From positions 372,001-436,000 of the forward strand of contig JAWLHK010000001.1 in NCBI GenBank assembly GCA_041690355.1: DNA of 64,000 bases, in the 5' to 3' direction. The translations under genes and the position numbers were made by a program. Under the pieces are notes generated by a model. The model saw only the letters and a program-made list of their open reading frames with translations, did no database searches and was not told the DNA's origin. Shown one piece after another: positions 35,578 to 44,202 of the stretch (the first letter of the stretch is position 1; each line of letters opens with the position of its first letter). The DNA comes from JAWLHK01 sp041690355 [NCBI: bacterium] (GTDB taxonomy: Bacteria; J088; JAWLBW01).

Positions 35578-35870
35578 GACTGCCTCCGGCGCAGAATAAG
35601 GTAGCAGGCCATGCCCGCCGTGAAGACGACCGACGTCTCGCCCAGCGTGTCGTAGCCGCGGTAATCGGCCAGGATGACGGTCACGATGTTGGGCGTCTCG
35701 GCGTCGGCATACGCCTGTTCGACGTAGTACGATCCGGCCACCGGCGACCCGGCGGGGGTCTGCGCGCGCTGGGCGGGGGCGTTCACGTCAAAGCGGGGCG
35801 GCAGCGCCGCGACCGCGTACAGCATGAGCGCGCCGAAGCCGAGCAGGAGAATGGCAGAGAGAGCTTTCAA
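35574..35870 (-). CDS. MbhE-like subunit (C-terminal part of MrpA as a separate gene)
   Basis: 98 residues. One N-terminal helix, then NIVTVILADYRGYDTLGETSVVFTAGMACYLIL, which is the signature of MbhE and of the MrpA C-terminal extension ('NvVt.iLadfRgyDTlgE..V'). In classic Mrp operons this segment is fused to the end of MrpA; here it is free-standing, as in membrane-bound hydrogenases and some archaeal or deep-branching Mrp loci. Confidence 0.88.
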   Translation of the reverse strand: MKALSAILLLGFGALMLYAVAALPPRFDVNAPAQRAQTPAGSPVAGSYYVEQAYADAETPNIVTVILADYRGYDTLGETSVVFTAGMACYLILRRRQS

Positions 35871-36109
35871 TCGTTGGTTTTCCGTGTCGTCTGAAAGATG
35901 TCTACGATGAAGAGCACCGACGTCACGCCGGCGCCGACGACCGCCTCGGTGAATCCGACGTCGACGGCCCCCATGGTCACGAAGAGCACGGCGCTGAAGA
36001 AGCTGAACACCCCGGTAGCCACCGAGGCCGCCAGCAGATCGGTTTCGCGCAGGCTGATGACGGCGGCGGCGAGCAGGAAGATGAACAATGCGACTTCGAT
36101 CTCGATCAT
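35867..36109 (-). CDS. MbhD-like DUF4040 subunit (part of MrpA as a separate gene)
   Basis: 80 residues, two to three membrane helices: IEVALFIFLLAAAVISLRETDLLAASVATGVFSFFSAVLFVTMGAVDVGFTEAVVG. The 'DVgFTEavvG.g' motif is that of DUF4040/MbhD, which corresponds to the NuoJ-like segment of MrpA. Free-standing here. Overlaps mrpG by four bases. Confidence 0.88.
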   Translation of the reverse strand: MIEIEVALFIFLLAAAVISLRETDLLAASVATGVFSFFSAVLFVTMGAVDVGFTEAVVGAGVTSVLFIVDIFQTTRKTND

Positions 36110-36459
36110 GCGCCCTTCTCCTTTTCAGCCCCGCCTGAACGGCCGCTGTCGACGAACCACGGACGCAGGCCGTAGTCCCAGGCGCTCTTGGCCAGTGCGT
36201 GGGTGCCGATGGGGTTGGCCATGCCGATGAAGAGCATGGTCAGCAGAATCTTGACCGTATTCAGGCTGAAACCCTGGTAGATGGCCATGCCGAGCAGCAC
36301 GAGCATGATGCCGAGCATATCGCTCTTGGCAATGGCGTGCGCGCGGGAGTAGAAATCGGGAAAGCGGATCAGCCCGATGCTGGCGACGAGCAGAAAGAAG
36401 ATGCCGGAGAGCACGGCGGCGACGGCCAGACCGTTCTGAATCCACTCGAGCGCGCTCAT
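36106..36459 (-). CDS. mrpG: Mrp antiporter subunit G
   Basis: 117 residues, three membrane helices and a charged tail. IGLIRFPDFYSRAHAIAKSDMLGIMLVLLG is the MnhG signature ('GvlRfPDfYtRlHA..K.dtlG'). Overlaps both neighbours by four bases. Confidence 0.93.
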   Translation of the reverse strand: MSALEWIQNGLAVAAVLSGIFFLLVASIGLIRFPDFYSRAHAIAKSDMLGIMLVLLGMAIYQGFSLNTVKILLTMLFIGMANPIGTHALAKSAWDYGLRPWFVDSGRSGGAEKEKGA

Positions 36460-36722
36460 GAGGGCTCACCTGGTTCGAAGTACTTGGCGATGGCGACCAC
36501 GCCGATGAAGCCGAGAATGGCGTAGGCGAGCGTGATATCGGCGAACATGTCGAAACGTCCGTAGGCGTGGCCGATGAGGGCCACGATCACGAGCGTCTTC
36601 GTGCTCAACGCCGAAGCCGCGAGCAGCCGGTCGAAAACGGTGGGGCCGCGCCGTACCCGGTAGAACGGAAGCAGCATGACGAGCACGATGGCCGCGGCGG
36701 CGAAGGAGAAGAACGATTCCAT
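36456..36722 (-). CDS. mrpF: Mrp antiporter subunit F
   Basis: 88 residues, three membrane helices. RVRRGPTVFDRLLAASALSTKTLVIVALIG matches MnhF ('R...GPt..DRv.a.n.l...'). Start shares one base with the stop of mrpE. Confidence 0.93.
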   Translation of the reverse strand: MESFFSFAAAAIVLVMLLPFYRVRRGPTVFDRLLAASALSTKTLVIVALIGHAYGRFDMFADITLAYAILGFIGVVAIAKYFEPGEPS

Positions 36723-37303
36723 CAGAGGTCCTTCACCGAGCGGATGATGCGGACGTCCTCGATCAGGGCGCCTTCACGCGTACCCTCGAACAGCTCGCCG
36801 ATCTTGGCCGACATGGAGCCGTCGATGAGGCTGGCGTAGGCTTCGGGGTTCAACCCGTGAACGAGAAATTCGTCTTCGCGGATGGCGATGGTCAGCGTGC
36901 CCGGCATGATCGTGATCGATTGCGCGAGCACGAGATCGGCCCCTACGCTGGGCAGGCGGCTGTTAAAGCGCAGCAGCACCGGCTCAATCGGCACGCGGGA
37001 GGGAAACATCACGGCGCGGGCGACGGCGAGGCTCGCCTTGACGATCTCCCACGAAAGCCAGGGAAAGTAGAGGATGGCCTTGACGAGACGCACCCGCGTC
37101 CATTCGGGCTTGGTGCGCGTGCCGTAATCGAGCTGATAGAGGCCGTGGTTCAGCACGAGTACGAGCGCCACCGACACGATGCCGAGCGTGATGTGAAAGG
37201 TATCGTAGTGTCCGCTCAACAGGAGCCAGAGCGCCATGAGAAACAGGGCGCGGACGACGATCCGGCTTGCGCCGACCTTTTCGAGTGTTGCTTCTCTGGC
37301 CAT
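36722..37303 (-). CDS. mrpE: Mrp antiporter subunit E, first gene of the operon
   Basis: 193 residues: two N-terminal helices (VVRALFLMALWLLLSGHYDTFHITLGIVSVALVLVLNHGLY) and a membrane-associated body, YFPWLSWEIVKASLAVARAV and SITIMPGTLTIAIREDEFLVHGL, both hallmark MnhE blocks ('S.tltPGT...di..d...vH.l'). ATG 37303 is used; the frame extends 31 codons further but without family similarity. No Shine-Dalgarno. It begins an eleven-gene operon in which almost all genes overlap. Confidence 0.9.
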   Translation of the reverse strand: MAREATLEKVGASRIVVRALFLMALWLLLSGHYDTFHITLGIVSVALVLVLNHGLYQLDYGTRTKPEWTRVRLVKAILYFPWLSWEIVKASLAVARAVMFPSRVPIEPVLLRFNSRLPSVGADLVLAQSITIMPGTLTIAIREDEFLVHGLNPEAYASLIDGSMSAKIGELFEGTREGALIEDVRIIRSVKDL

Positions 37304-37436
37304 GGGCGAACGCGGCGGGCACTCCGTGTATGAAGGACCACGGGTAAGAACCGTACGGAAGATACAGTCTACCAGCCGCGCGCCGCCAGGTTCCAAAAAA
37401 TCGGCGCAGGCGTGCGATTCGTTTTCCGCCTCGGCG

Positions 37437-38873
37437 TCAACGCAGAGGTCGGTACCGCAGATAGACAGGCGAGGGCGAGAACTGCATGGCCGGCTCGAGG
37501 GCCAGGGCGCCGCCGGTCATGTCGACGGCCGACTTGAGCGCGAATCCCTCGATCTGCGGCGGCGCGAATCGCAGGCCCTGCCCGAGTCCGGCGTGCCAGG
37601 CGGCCACGGTCAGATCGGCACCGCGACGCGCGGCCACGAAGCGCAGACCCAGCGGTCGCGCCTCAGAATCGACGGCGTCAGTGATATCGGCGAAGGCGTC
37701 TGCCGTACCCAGCTCGGCGAGCATGGCCGCCAGCGCGTACCAGCCGATCTTGGGCTGCGGCGGGTTGGCGCCGTCGCGAAGGTAATCAAAGGGGAGCGCC
37801 GGATCGCCGGGCCGCACCAGTCCGAACCAGGCCTCGGTCGGAACCAGCACGTTGGCGGTCGATTCGTAATCCCAGAAGGTGTACCAGTCGTACTCCTTGA
37901 CCCCGGCGGCAAAGCTGAGCAGCGCCCCGCGAACGAGGTAGCGGGCCTGCGACCGATCGTCGACCAGGAGGCCGGTCGGCCAGCCGTTTTCGGTGATCCA
38001 GAGTTCGTGGCCGCGCAGGCCCAGGCGGTCCATCGTTTCGCGCATCGTGCGGATCATGGCGACGATGTCTTCGTCCCAGCTCCCTTCCATCTCCGGCGGG
38101 TCGCCCGGCGGGTAGGGCTTGTAGGGGTGAAACGAGACCGCGTCATACAGTTCCGGAAGGTCGGGGTGCGCGGCAACGACGGCCTCGAGAAACCGGGGCG
38201 CGCCGGGCACGACGGCGTAGTCGTGATAGAACAGGCCGCCGAGCGCCAGCTTCGCCTCCGGGTTCCCCTCGCGAACCGCTTCGGCTCCGATGCGGGCGAG
38301 CGTGCCGAACGCGACCGGGTCGCCGCCGATATCGGACATCCAGAAGCGGTAGCCGCCGTTGGGCTCGTTCCAGAACTCCCAGCGCGAGATCAGCGTCCGG
38401 TAGCGCTCAGCCACGGCGCGCGCGTACGGGCGCAGGGCCTCGGGATCGTCGGGCGGGTAATGATGATCGTGCCGGGCCGCCCCCTCGGCGCTGTAGAGCG
38501 GATTGCCGTAGGCGATGACGCCGAGCATCGACTGGCCCGCCGCGGCAGCTTCCTGAAGAGATTCCTCGTCGGGGAACTCGAAGACGCCCGGAGTACGTTC
38601 GGTCTCGACCCAGAGTACTTCGTGGCGATAGTGACTCAAGCCGATCCCGGCCGCCGCTTCGATCTGCCAGCGCCGCTGCGCGTCCCATTTGGGACTGCCG
38701 CGCCGCAGGGGAGCCGCAAGGCCGAATGCATCACGCATCGGGCGCCCGAGCTCGACCCAGACGGGCGCGACGGGCGGGGGGCCATTCGCGGCGGGCGGCG
38801 GAACCTCTTCGCGAGCGCAGGCCGACAATACGATCGCGATCGCCGGTATCCAGAAAGCATACGCGCGGCGCAT
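37437..38873 (-). CDS. Glycoside hydrolase-like lipoprotein (clan GH-A type)
   Basis: 478 residues. Lipobox IVLSAC with Cys19. A TIM-barrel glycosidase pattern follows: the acid/base glutamate is in WEFWNEPNG (Glu170) and the nucleophile in LWITENGWPT (Glu295), separated by 125 residues as in clan GH-A families such as GH39, GH5 and GH79. The last about 80 residues form a beta domain. Substrate is unknown; a surface-attached glycosidase is the reasonable inference. ATG 38873 has GGAGG 8 bases upstream. It is downstream of nothing obvious and convergent with none; the Mrp operon promoter region lies beyond its 3' end. Confidence 0.85.
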   Translation of the reverse strand: MRRAYAFWIPAIAIVLSACAREEVPPPAANGPPPVAPVWVELGRPMRDAFGLAAPLRRGSPKWDAQRRWQIEAAAGIGLSHYRHEVLWVETERTPGVFEFPDEESLQEAAAAGQSMLGVIAYGNPLYSAEGAARHDHHYPPDDPEALRPYARAVAERYRTLISRWEFWNEPNGGYRFWMSDIGGDPVAFGTLARIGAEAVREGNPEAKLALGGLFYHDYAVVPGAPRFLEAVVAAHPDLPELYDAVSFHPYKPYPPGDPPEMEGSWDEDIVAMIRTMRETMDRLGLRGHELWITENGWPTGLLVDDRSQARYLVRGALLSFAAGVKEYDWYTFWDYESTANVLVPTEAWFGLVRPGDPALPFDYLRDGANPPQPKIGWYALAAMLAELGTADAFADITDAVDSEARPLGLRFVAARRGADLTVAAWHAGLGQGLRFAPPQIEGFALKSAVDMTGGALALEPAMQFSPSPVYLRYRPLR

Positions 38874-39008
38874 GACGAAAACCTCCGGGGTGCAGGCGGC
38901 AAGATACCACCTGCGCCCCTGCCTGTGCCACCCCGCAAGGTTGATCGGCGTCACAGACATCGGCCGCTTTGATTGGTAATCTGAGTGGGAAGCGGCTGAG
39001 GGGCCGCC

Positions 39009-39036
39009 TTGACATCCCTCTTCGCTCTGCTAGATT
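39009..39036 (+). promoter_or_regulatory. Near-consensus sigma-70 promoter, short leader
   Basis: TTGACA at 39009-39014, 16-base spacer, TAGATT at 39031-39036. Ten bases separate it from the ATG at 39047, so the leader would be about four bases and carries no Shine-Dalgarno. Confidence 0.75.
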
Positions 39037-39046
39037 GATCTGCTTG

Positions 39047-39349
39047 ATGTCTACGCCGCTTTCCCGCTACGCCGCCCTGTTGCGTTCTCTACCCGATAAG
39101 CCGGTGCCGAACCCGCGCCAGCCCGTGCTCGTGTCGCTGTCTGAGCAGCTGGGCGCGCCCACGGGCCTCAGCGTGAATGTGAGCGCGCTGCTCGAGTGGG
39201 CCGGCTCGGAGGGCAAGCTCACGGCGAGCACGCTCTGGAAGCTGAAGGAAACCTTCACCGGCTGGGACAAGGATCGGCCGACGCGGCACCAGATCGCAGA
39301 TTTTCTCGACTGGCTCGGCGATTCACTGGCCGATCCGGCCCTGCAGTAA
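39047..39349 (+). CDS. Uncharacterised small protein, 100 aa
   Basis: Not recognised. Begins MSTPLSRYAALLRSLPDKP, is soluble, and has a helix-rich C-terminal half (LLEWAGSEGKLTASTLWKLKETFTGW, HQIADFLDWLGDSLAD). It has a proline-rich segment around residues 18-30. The near-consensus promoter immediately upstream implies it is well expressed. Real by promoter, codon use and a convergent neighbour with a terminator; function unknown. Confidence 0.7.
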   Translation: MSTPLSRYAALLRSLPDKPVPNPRQPVLVSLSEQLGAPTGLSVNVSALLEWAGSEGKLTASTLWKLKETFTGWDKDRPTRHQIADFLDWLGDSLADPALQ

Positions 39350-39385
39350 GCCGCGCCGCTTCGGACAGCCGCCTCTCCCCTTACC

Positions 39386-39421
39386 CGTAAAAAAAGAAAG
39401 ACCCGCGTTGCCGCGGGTCTT
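39386..39421 (-). terminator. Intrinsic terminator of the thiolase gene
   Basis: On the minus strand AAGACCCGCG closes with CGCGGGTCTT over a 4-base loop and is followed by a T-tract (TTTCTTTTTTT). It may also act weakly on the convergent small gene. Confidence 0.88.
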
Positions 39422-39471
39422 CGTGTAATCTGTCGGGCCGATTACCGTCTACCGGTAACCGCGTGGCGCAA

Positions 39472-40659
39472 TCAATCGCGGCGGTACATGGTCACGACGG
39501 CGGCGCCGCCGAGACCCAGGTTGTGCTGCAGCCCAACCTTGGCCCCTTCGACCTGCCGCTTGTCGGCCGCGCCGCGCAGCTGCCAGTTCAGTTCTGCGCA
39601 CTGCGCCAGACCGGTGGCGCCCAGCGGGTGCCCCTTCGAGAGCAGGCCGCCCGACGGATTGACCACCGCGACTTTGCCGCCGTACGTGAAGGCGTCTTCG
39701 TCGATGTACTTGCCGGCTTCGCCCACCGGGCAGAGGCCGAGGCCTTCGTAGGTGATCAGTTCGTTGGCCGAGAAGCAGTCGTGCAGCTCGACGACGTCGA
39801 CGTCTTCAGGTCCGAGGCCGGCCTGCTTGTAGACGCTGGCGGCGGCTTCCTTGGTCATGTCGAAGCCGATGCACTTGATCATGCTGCTTTCTTCGAAGCT
39901 CGAGCCGTAGTCGGTCGTCATGGCCATGCCGGCGATGTAGACCGGGTTGTTGTGGCCGTGCTTCTTCGCGAACTCCTCGGAGCACACGATGGCGGCGCCG
40001 GCGCCGCAGGTCGGCGGGCAGCACTGATAGCGCGTGAGGGGATCGAAGACCATCGGCGCGGCCAGAATCTCTTCGAGCGACATTTCCTGGCGGAAAAGCG
40101 AGTACGGGTTGTGCACCGAGTGCTTGCGGTTCTTCACGGCGATCTTGGCGAGCTGCTCGCGGGTCGTGCCGTACTTCTCCATGTGTTCGCGGCCGCCGCC
40201 GCCGAAGAACTGCGCCGCCGGGGGAGCCATCGGCTCGTACCCCTGCTTGTTCAGCATGACTTCGACGTGCTTGTCCATCGGGTTCAGGCGATCGGTGAAC
40301 TTGGAGCCGAGGGCGCCCTTCTCCATCTTCTCGAAACCGAGCGCCAGCACGCACTCGGCCAGGCCGCCCTCGACGAGCTGCTTCGCGAGAAACAGGGCGG
40401 TCGAGCCGGTGGAGCAGTTGTTGTTGACGTTGTAGACCGGAATGCCGGTCAGGCCCATCTCATAGACGGCGCGCTGGCCGCAGGTGCTGTCGCCGTAGAC
40501 ATATCCGACGGCGGCCTGCTGCACTTCCTTGTAATCGATACCGGCGTCCTTCAGGGCCATCGCCGTGGCCTCGCGCGCCATTTCGTTGTACTCCGGGCTC
40601 GTGCCCGGCTTCGTGAAGGGCGTCATGCCGACGCCGATAACACAGACTTTCCGGCTCAT
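39472..40659 (-). CDS. SCP-x-type thiolase (acetyl-CoA acetyltransferase family)
   Basis: 395 residues, full-length thiolase fold of the sterol-carrier-protein-x branch. The nucleophile is Cys82 in [32 protein letters not shown] and [17 protein letters not shown] (His/Cys catalytic region) are characteristic. These enzymes cleave 3-ketoacyl-CoA or act on bulky or branched substrates. ATG 40659 has GAGGAG upstream. Its promoter and terminator are both visible, so it is monocistronic. Fits the acyl-CoA metabolism theme of the window. Confidence 0.92.
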   Translation of the reverse strand: MSRKVCVIGVGMTPFTKPGTSPEYNEMAREATAMALKDAGIDYKEVQQAAVGYVYGDSTCGQRAVYEMGLTGIPVYNVNNNCSTGSTALFLAKQLVEGGLAECVLALGFEKMEKGALGSKFTDRLNPMDKHVEVMLNKQGYEPMAPPAAQFFGGGGREHMEKYGTTREQLAKIAVKNRKHSVHNPYSLFRQEMSLEEILAAPMVFDPLTRYQCCPPTCGAGAAIVCSEEFAKKHGHNNPVYIAGMAMTTDYGSSFEESSMIKCIGFDMTKEAAASVYKQAGLGPEDVDVVELHDCFSANELITYEGLGLCPVGEAGKYIDEDAFTYGGKVAVVNPSGGLLSKGHPLGATGLAQCAELNWQLRGAADKRQVEGAKVGLQHNLGLGGAAVVTMYRRD

Positions 40660-40733
40660 CGTTGCTCCTCGAGGGGGAAAAGGAGGCGGGCGGATGACAC
40701 CCACCATGGGCGTACCTACCGGCCAGTAGATTC

Positions 40734-40762
40734 ATCATAGCGGAAGCTCAGGGCGCGGTCAA
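40734..40762 (-). promoter_or_regulatory. Promoter of the thiolase gene
   Basis: On the minus strand TTGACC, 17-base spacer, TATGAT. Start predicted near 40727, leader about 68 bases. Upstream, TTGATTCA/TTATTCAA at 40769-40784 is an imperfect palindrome next to the -35 and may be an operator. Confidence 0.65.
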
Positions 40763-40909
40763 TGAGCATTGATTCATTATTCAACGCCGGTCATTTCCGC
40801 TTTATATTCAGCTATTTAGGAAACCACGGACGGTTCCCCACCCCCGCGGGGGTCGCCGGGCAGGCGCCCGAACTCCTGCGCGCGACGAACTCTCCCTCAC
40901 AATGAGGAT

Positions 40910-41323
40910 ATGGCAAAGCAACGAACGCGGACGGAATCCGGAGTGTGGGTGACCGAGCACGACGTACGCTTCTATTCCAGCCGATCGGAGCTGGGCGGAT
41001 ACCGCATCATGACGGTGGCGGCCGCCGGATTCGCGGTCGTCTTTCTGGTCCTCGGGTTTCTCGGTATCGGAGAGGTCATCGCGGGACAATGGTTCATTCT
41101 TGCGCTCCTGGCGGGGGGCGTGCTCTTTGCGCTCTTCCCGGCGGCGTGGAGCCGTCATCTGCAGGCGCAGCGTCCTGGCGACGACGTGCACGCGCCGCTC
41201 AACCCGAGCCGCGCCGAGCACTTCTGGTACGAGCGCGGCGTGAGCGACGAGACCCACAGCCGCGACAACCTGCCGCCCGAAGCCGACACGCACCAGGACG
41301 TCTCCGAAAAGCGCACCGAGTAG
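40910..41323 (+). CDS. Small two-helix membrane protein
   Basis: 137 residues, not recognised. Two adjacent membrane helices at about residues 35-58 (MTVAAAGFAVVFLVLGFLGI) and 63-82 (WFILALLAGGVLFALFPAAW), with charged tails on both sides. A CACAAT box lies six bases before the ATG, and GAGG falls inside that six-base gap, so it could be leaderless or use a very close Shine-Dalgarno. Precedes the penicillin acylase, which has its own promoter. Confidence 0.7.
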   Translation: MAKQRTRTESGVWVTEHDVRFYSSRSELGGYRIMTVAAAGFAVVFLVLGFLGIGEVIAGQWFILALLAGGVLFALFPAAWSRHLQAQRPGDDVHAPLNPSRAEHFWYERGVSDETHSRDNLPPEADTHQDVSEKRTE

Positions 41324-41343
41324 GCGCTCGCGGCGCGGCCGCT

Positions 41344-41373
41344 TTGAATTCCGGACCGCACAATTTGTATGAT
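41344..41373 (+). promoter_or_regulatory. Promoter of the penicillin acylase gene
   Basis: TTGAAT at 41344-41349, 18-base spacer, TATGAT at 41368-41373. The leader of about 31 bases contains GAGG before the ATG at 41412. Confidence 0.65.
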
Positions 41374-41411
41374 ATGGGGCACTCTTCGCCGCCTCCGGCA
41401 CCGAGGTCCCC

Positions 41412-44063
41412 ATGGTTCGCCTGCTCGCCGTCCTTCTGCTCACCGCGCCGGTTCTCGCCGCCAGCGCCGGCTGCTCCAACGTGCGCACCGAACACCCGCC
41501 CCTCGATCGCCTGCATGCCGACGTCGAGGTCTTCACCGACGAGCACGGAATTCCCCACATCTACGCCGCCAACCTGCATGACGCCATGTACATGCAGGGC
41601 TACGTGACCGCGCGCGACCGCCTCTTCCAGATGGAATGGATGCGCCGCGCCGCGGCGGGCCGCCTCAGCGAAATCCTGGGCAAGGGAGAGCGCGAGACCG
41701 ATATCTTCGTACGCGCGTGGAATCTGATTGGCCGGGCCGAAGCCTGGGCGGCCGAGGCCGAGCAGGTCGATCCGGCCGCCTGGGAAGCCATTCTGGCCTA
41801 TACCGAAGGGGTGAATCAGTTCATCGCCGACGCCGAGACGGGGGCCCGCGGCGCAAAGCTCTCGCCCATGTGGGGCGCGCTGGGCATCCGCCCCGAACCG
41901 GTGCGCCCCGCAGAGATTCTCGCCGTCGATCGCCTCATCACCTTTCAGGCCGCGCCCGGCACGCTCATCGAGCTGATGCTCGAGCTGCTGCGCCAGCTGC
42001 TCGGGCAGACCTTCGAAGATCTGGTTTCGGTGAACCCGCCGGCGCACGTGTCCATCGTGCCCGGCTTCATCGACAACCTCGACCGCACCTACCGCCCCGC
42101 AACGGCCGTCCGCGACTTCACGGCTCCGGCGCCGACCCTCGAATTCCGGTCCGAGGCGCTGCGCAGGCTGGGCGAGCTCATCCCCCGCATGCAGTCGTTG
42201 AATGGGAAGATGATCGGCGGCAGTAACGCCTGGACGGTGAATCGCGACCGCACCGCGTCGGGGGCCCCTCTTCTCGCCAACGACACGCACCAGGGTCTCG
42301 GAAATCCGCCCGTCTATTATCAGGTGCACGTCAACGCCGGCGCGGCCTACCACGCCACCGGACTGAACTTTCCCGGCGGACCCGGCGTGCAGATCGGCCA
42401 CAACGAAGACGTTGCCTGGGGGGCCACGACCAACCGGGCCGACGATGCCGACCTGTTTCTCGAAGTCGTCACCGATCTCGATGGACAGAAAGCGGTCCGG
42501 TTCAACGGCGAGAAGGTGCCCCTCGTCGAGCGCGTCGAGGTGTGGAAGTGGCGCGAACCCGACGGCACCTCGGGCGAAGAGACCATCACCTACCAGGAAG
42601 TTCCCCACCACGGCCCCGTGTTTCCACTGGAGCCGCTGCTCGGCGACAGCCTCAGCGGCATCGGCAACGCCATCCTGGTCTCCATGCGCTGGACCGGGCT
42701 CGAAGGCGGCTTCAAAGGGTCGGGCATCCGCGCATTCTTCCGCCTGAGCCGGTCGACCGACGCCAACAGCGCCGAAGAGAGCTTCACCGATTACACGGGC
42801 GGCGCCTTCAACATCCACTACGCCACCCGCGACGGCGACACCGGATACCACGCGCGCAAGATGCTCCCCATCCGCGGGTGCAGTAACCGCCCCTACCTCA
42901 TGCTGCCCGGCGACGGCTCCTGCGAGTGGGTCGGCACCGTTCCGCTCGACGCGATCCCGCATGCGCGCAACCCCGAACGGGGCTTCATCGTTTCGGCGAA
43001 CAACGACTCGGGCGGGGGCACCCTCGTCGGCTCGCCCGAAGACAAGAACGTGTACATCGGCGCCATCTATGACGTCGGGTTCCGGGCGCAGCGCATCGAC
43101 GACGAGCTCACCCGCCTCGTCGCCCGCGGCGGCGTGAACCCCGAAGACATGATGACCCTTCAGGCCGACACCCATTCTCTCGTCGCGGCGCGCCTGATCC
43201 CCTACTTCAAGGCGGCCCTCGCCGAAGCCCCCGGCCGCTTTACAGGCGAGACCCTCGCGGCCGCGCAGGCTATGGCCGGGTGGAACTTTACGACCGCGGG
43301 TGACTCCACTGTCGCGCACCTGTTTCACGCCTGGCTCGGCCGCGTTCTGCAGGCTACGTTCGGCGACGAGCTCTCGGCCAAGACCGACTTCAGCCTGGTG
43401 GCCCTCGACGAAATCGACGGCTCGAAGGCGCAGATCTTCGTGCGCCCGCTGCTCAAGTTCCTCGACGACACGCAAGACACCATCCACGTCATCGAAGCGG
43501 GCCAGGCTGAATTTCCCTCGGCGAGCGGCCACAACTACTTTGACGACATCAATACCGCGCCGCTCGAATCCCGTGATCAGATTCTGCTCGACGCCTTCGC
43601 TTGGGCGTTCGCGCAGACGAACCAGGCGGCCGCGAACATGGGCTACGCGGCCTCGTGGCGCGAAAGACGCTGGGATCAGTTTCACGTCGTGCGCCTCGAC
43701 AATCCGGCCGATTTCGCCGTGCCCGCGATGATTCTCGGACCCTACGGGATCGACGGAGGGCTCTGGACGGTCGACGTCGCCGACTTCACGCTGCTGCGCG
43801 GCGGCGCGGTTCCCGATCGCTACTTCGTGGGCAACACGCCCAGCAACCGAACCATCCACCATGTGCGCCCCGACGGGTTCGAGATGTGGCATGGCATCCC
43901 CGGCGGCCAGTCCGAACATCCGGAGAGCCCGTACTTCGGCGGCTGGGCCGAAAACTTCTACAAGAACCTTTACCACAAGATGCCGTTCACGAAGGCAGAG
44001 GTCGAGGCGCTGGGCGTGAAGCCCGAGGTGTTCAAGGCCGGATTCGGGAACATTGCCGAATGA
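41412..44063 (+). CDS. Penicillin acylase-family lipoprotein (peptidase S45)
   Basis: 883 residues. Lipobox signal with Cys21 (ASAGC). Alpha chain opens with VEVFTDEHGIPHIYA and GYVTARDRLFQMEWMRR, which are the N-terminal blocks of S45 acylases. The autocleavage/nucleophile motif is MIGGSNAW, cleaving before Ser271. ANDTHQ and HNEDVAWGATTNRADDADLF follow, then GGNP-free SANNDSGG. Length matches S45 (about 800-880). The enzyme hydrolyses amide bonds of N-acyl compounds such as penicillins or N-acyl-homoserine lactones; substrate not readable. Predicted membrane-anchored with a periplasmic or outer-surface face. Confidence 0.92.
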   Translation: MVRLLAVLLLTAPVLAASAGCSNVRTEHPPLDRLHADVEVFTDEHGIPHIYAANLHDAMYMQGYVTARDRLFQMEWMRRAAAGRLSEILGKGERETDIFVRAWNLIGRAEAWAAEAEQVDPAAWEAILAYTEGVNQFIADAETGARGAKLSPMWGALGIRPEPVRPAEILAVDRLITFQAAPGTLIELMLELLRQLLGQTFEDLVSVNPPAHVSIVPGFIDNLDRTYRPATAVRDFTAPAPTLEFRSEALRRLGELIPRMQSLNGKMIGGSNAWTVNRDRTASGAPLLANDTHQGLGNPPVYYQVHVNAGAAYHATGLNFPGGPGVQIGHNEDVAWGATTNRADDADLFLEVVTDLDGQKAVRFNGEKVPLVERVEVWKWREPDGTSGEETITYQEVPHHGPVFPLEPLLGDSLSGIGNAILVSMRWTGLEGGFKGSGIRAFFRLSRSTDANSAEESFTDYTGGAFNIHYATRDGDTGYHARKMLPIRGCSNRPYLMLPGDGSCEWVGTVPLDAIPHARNPERGFIVSANNDSGGGTLVGSPEDKNVYIGAIYDVGFRAQRIDDELTRLVARGGVNPEDMMTLQADTHSLVAARLIPYFKAALAEAPGRFTGETLAAAQAMAGWNFTTAGDSTVAHLFHAWLGRVLQATFGDELSAKTDFSLVALDEIDGSKAQIFVRPLLKFLDDTQDTIHVIEAGQAEFPSASGHNYFDDINTAPLESRDQILLDAFAWAFAQTNQAAANMGYAASWRERRWDQFHVVRLDNPADFAVPAMILGPYGIDGGLWTVDVADFTLLRGGAVPDRYFVGNTPSNRTIHHVRPDGFEMWHGIPGGQSEHPESPYFGGWAENFYKNLYHKMPFTKAEVEALGVKPEVFKAGFGNIAE

Positions 44064-44070
44064 GGGATAC

Positions 44071-44105
44071 GAGTGACGAGTTACGAGTGACGAGTGACAA
44101 GTGGC
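44071..44105. repeat. Heptamer array, five units
   Basis: GAGTGAC, GAGTTAC, GAGTGAC, GAGTGAC, AAGTGGC in phase, seven bases after the acylase stop. Reverse complement of the unit at 14954. Confidence 0.8.
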
Positions 44106-44190
44106 CAATCTCCGGGCCGGTCGGTGCCTGGGGCCTTTGCGGAATGCGATGATTCGGAACAGACCGCATGTTCAGGGCGGAATTCTCAAG

Positions 44191-44196
44191 TAGAAT
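44191..44196 (+). promoter_or_regulatory. -10 box placed for a leaderless transcript
   Basis: TAGAAT followed by exactly six bases (GGTGTT) and the ATG at 44203. No Shine-Dalgarno, -35 not clear. Confidence 0.5.
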
Positions 44197-44202
44197 GGTG
44201 TT

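Noticed and set aside
41199-44108. 969-codon open frame antisense to the penicillin acylase gene
   Set aside because: High GC leaves the antisense frame open; its translation has no domain and is rich in Arg, Gly, His and Val, whereas the sense frame is a full S45 acylase.
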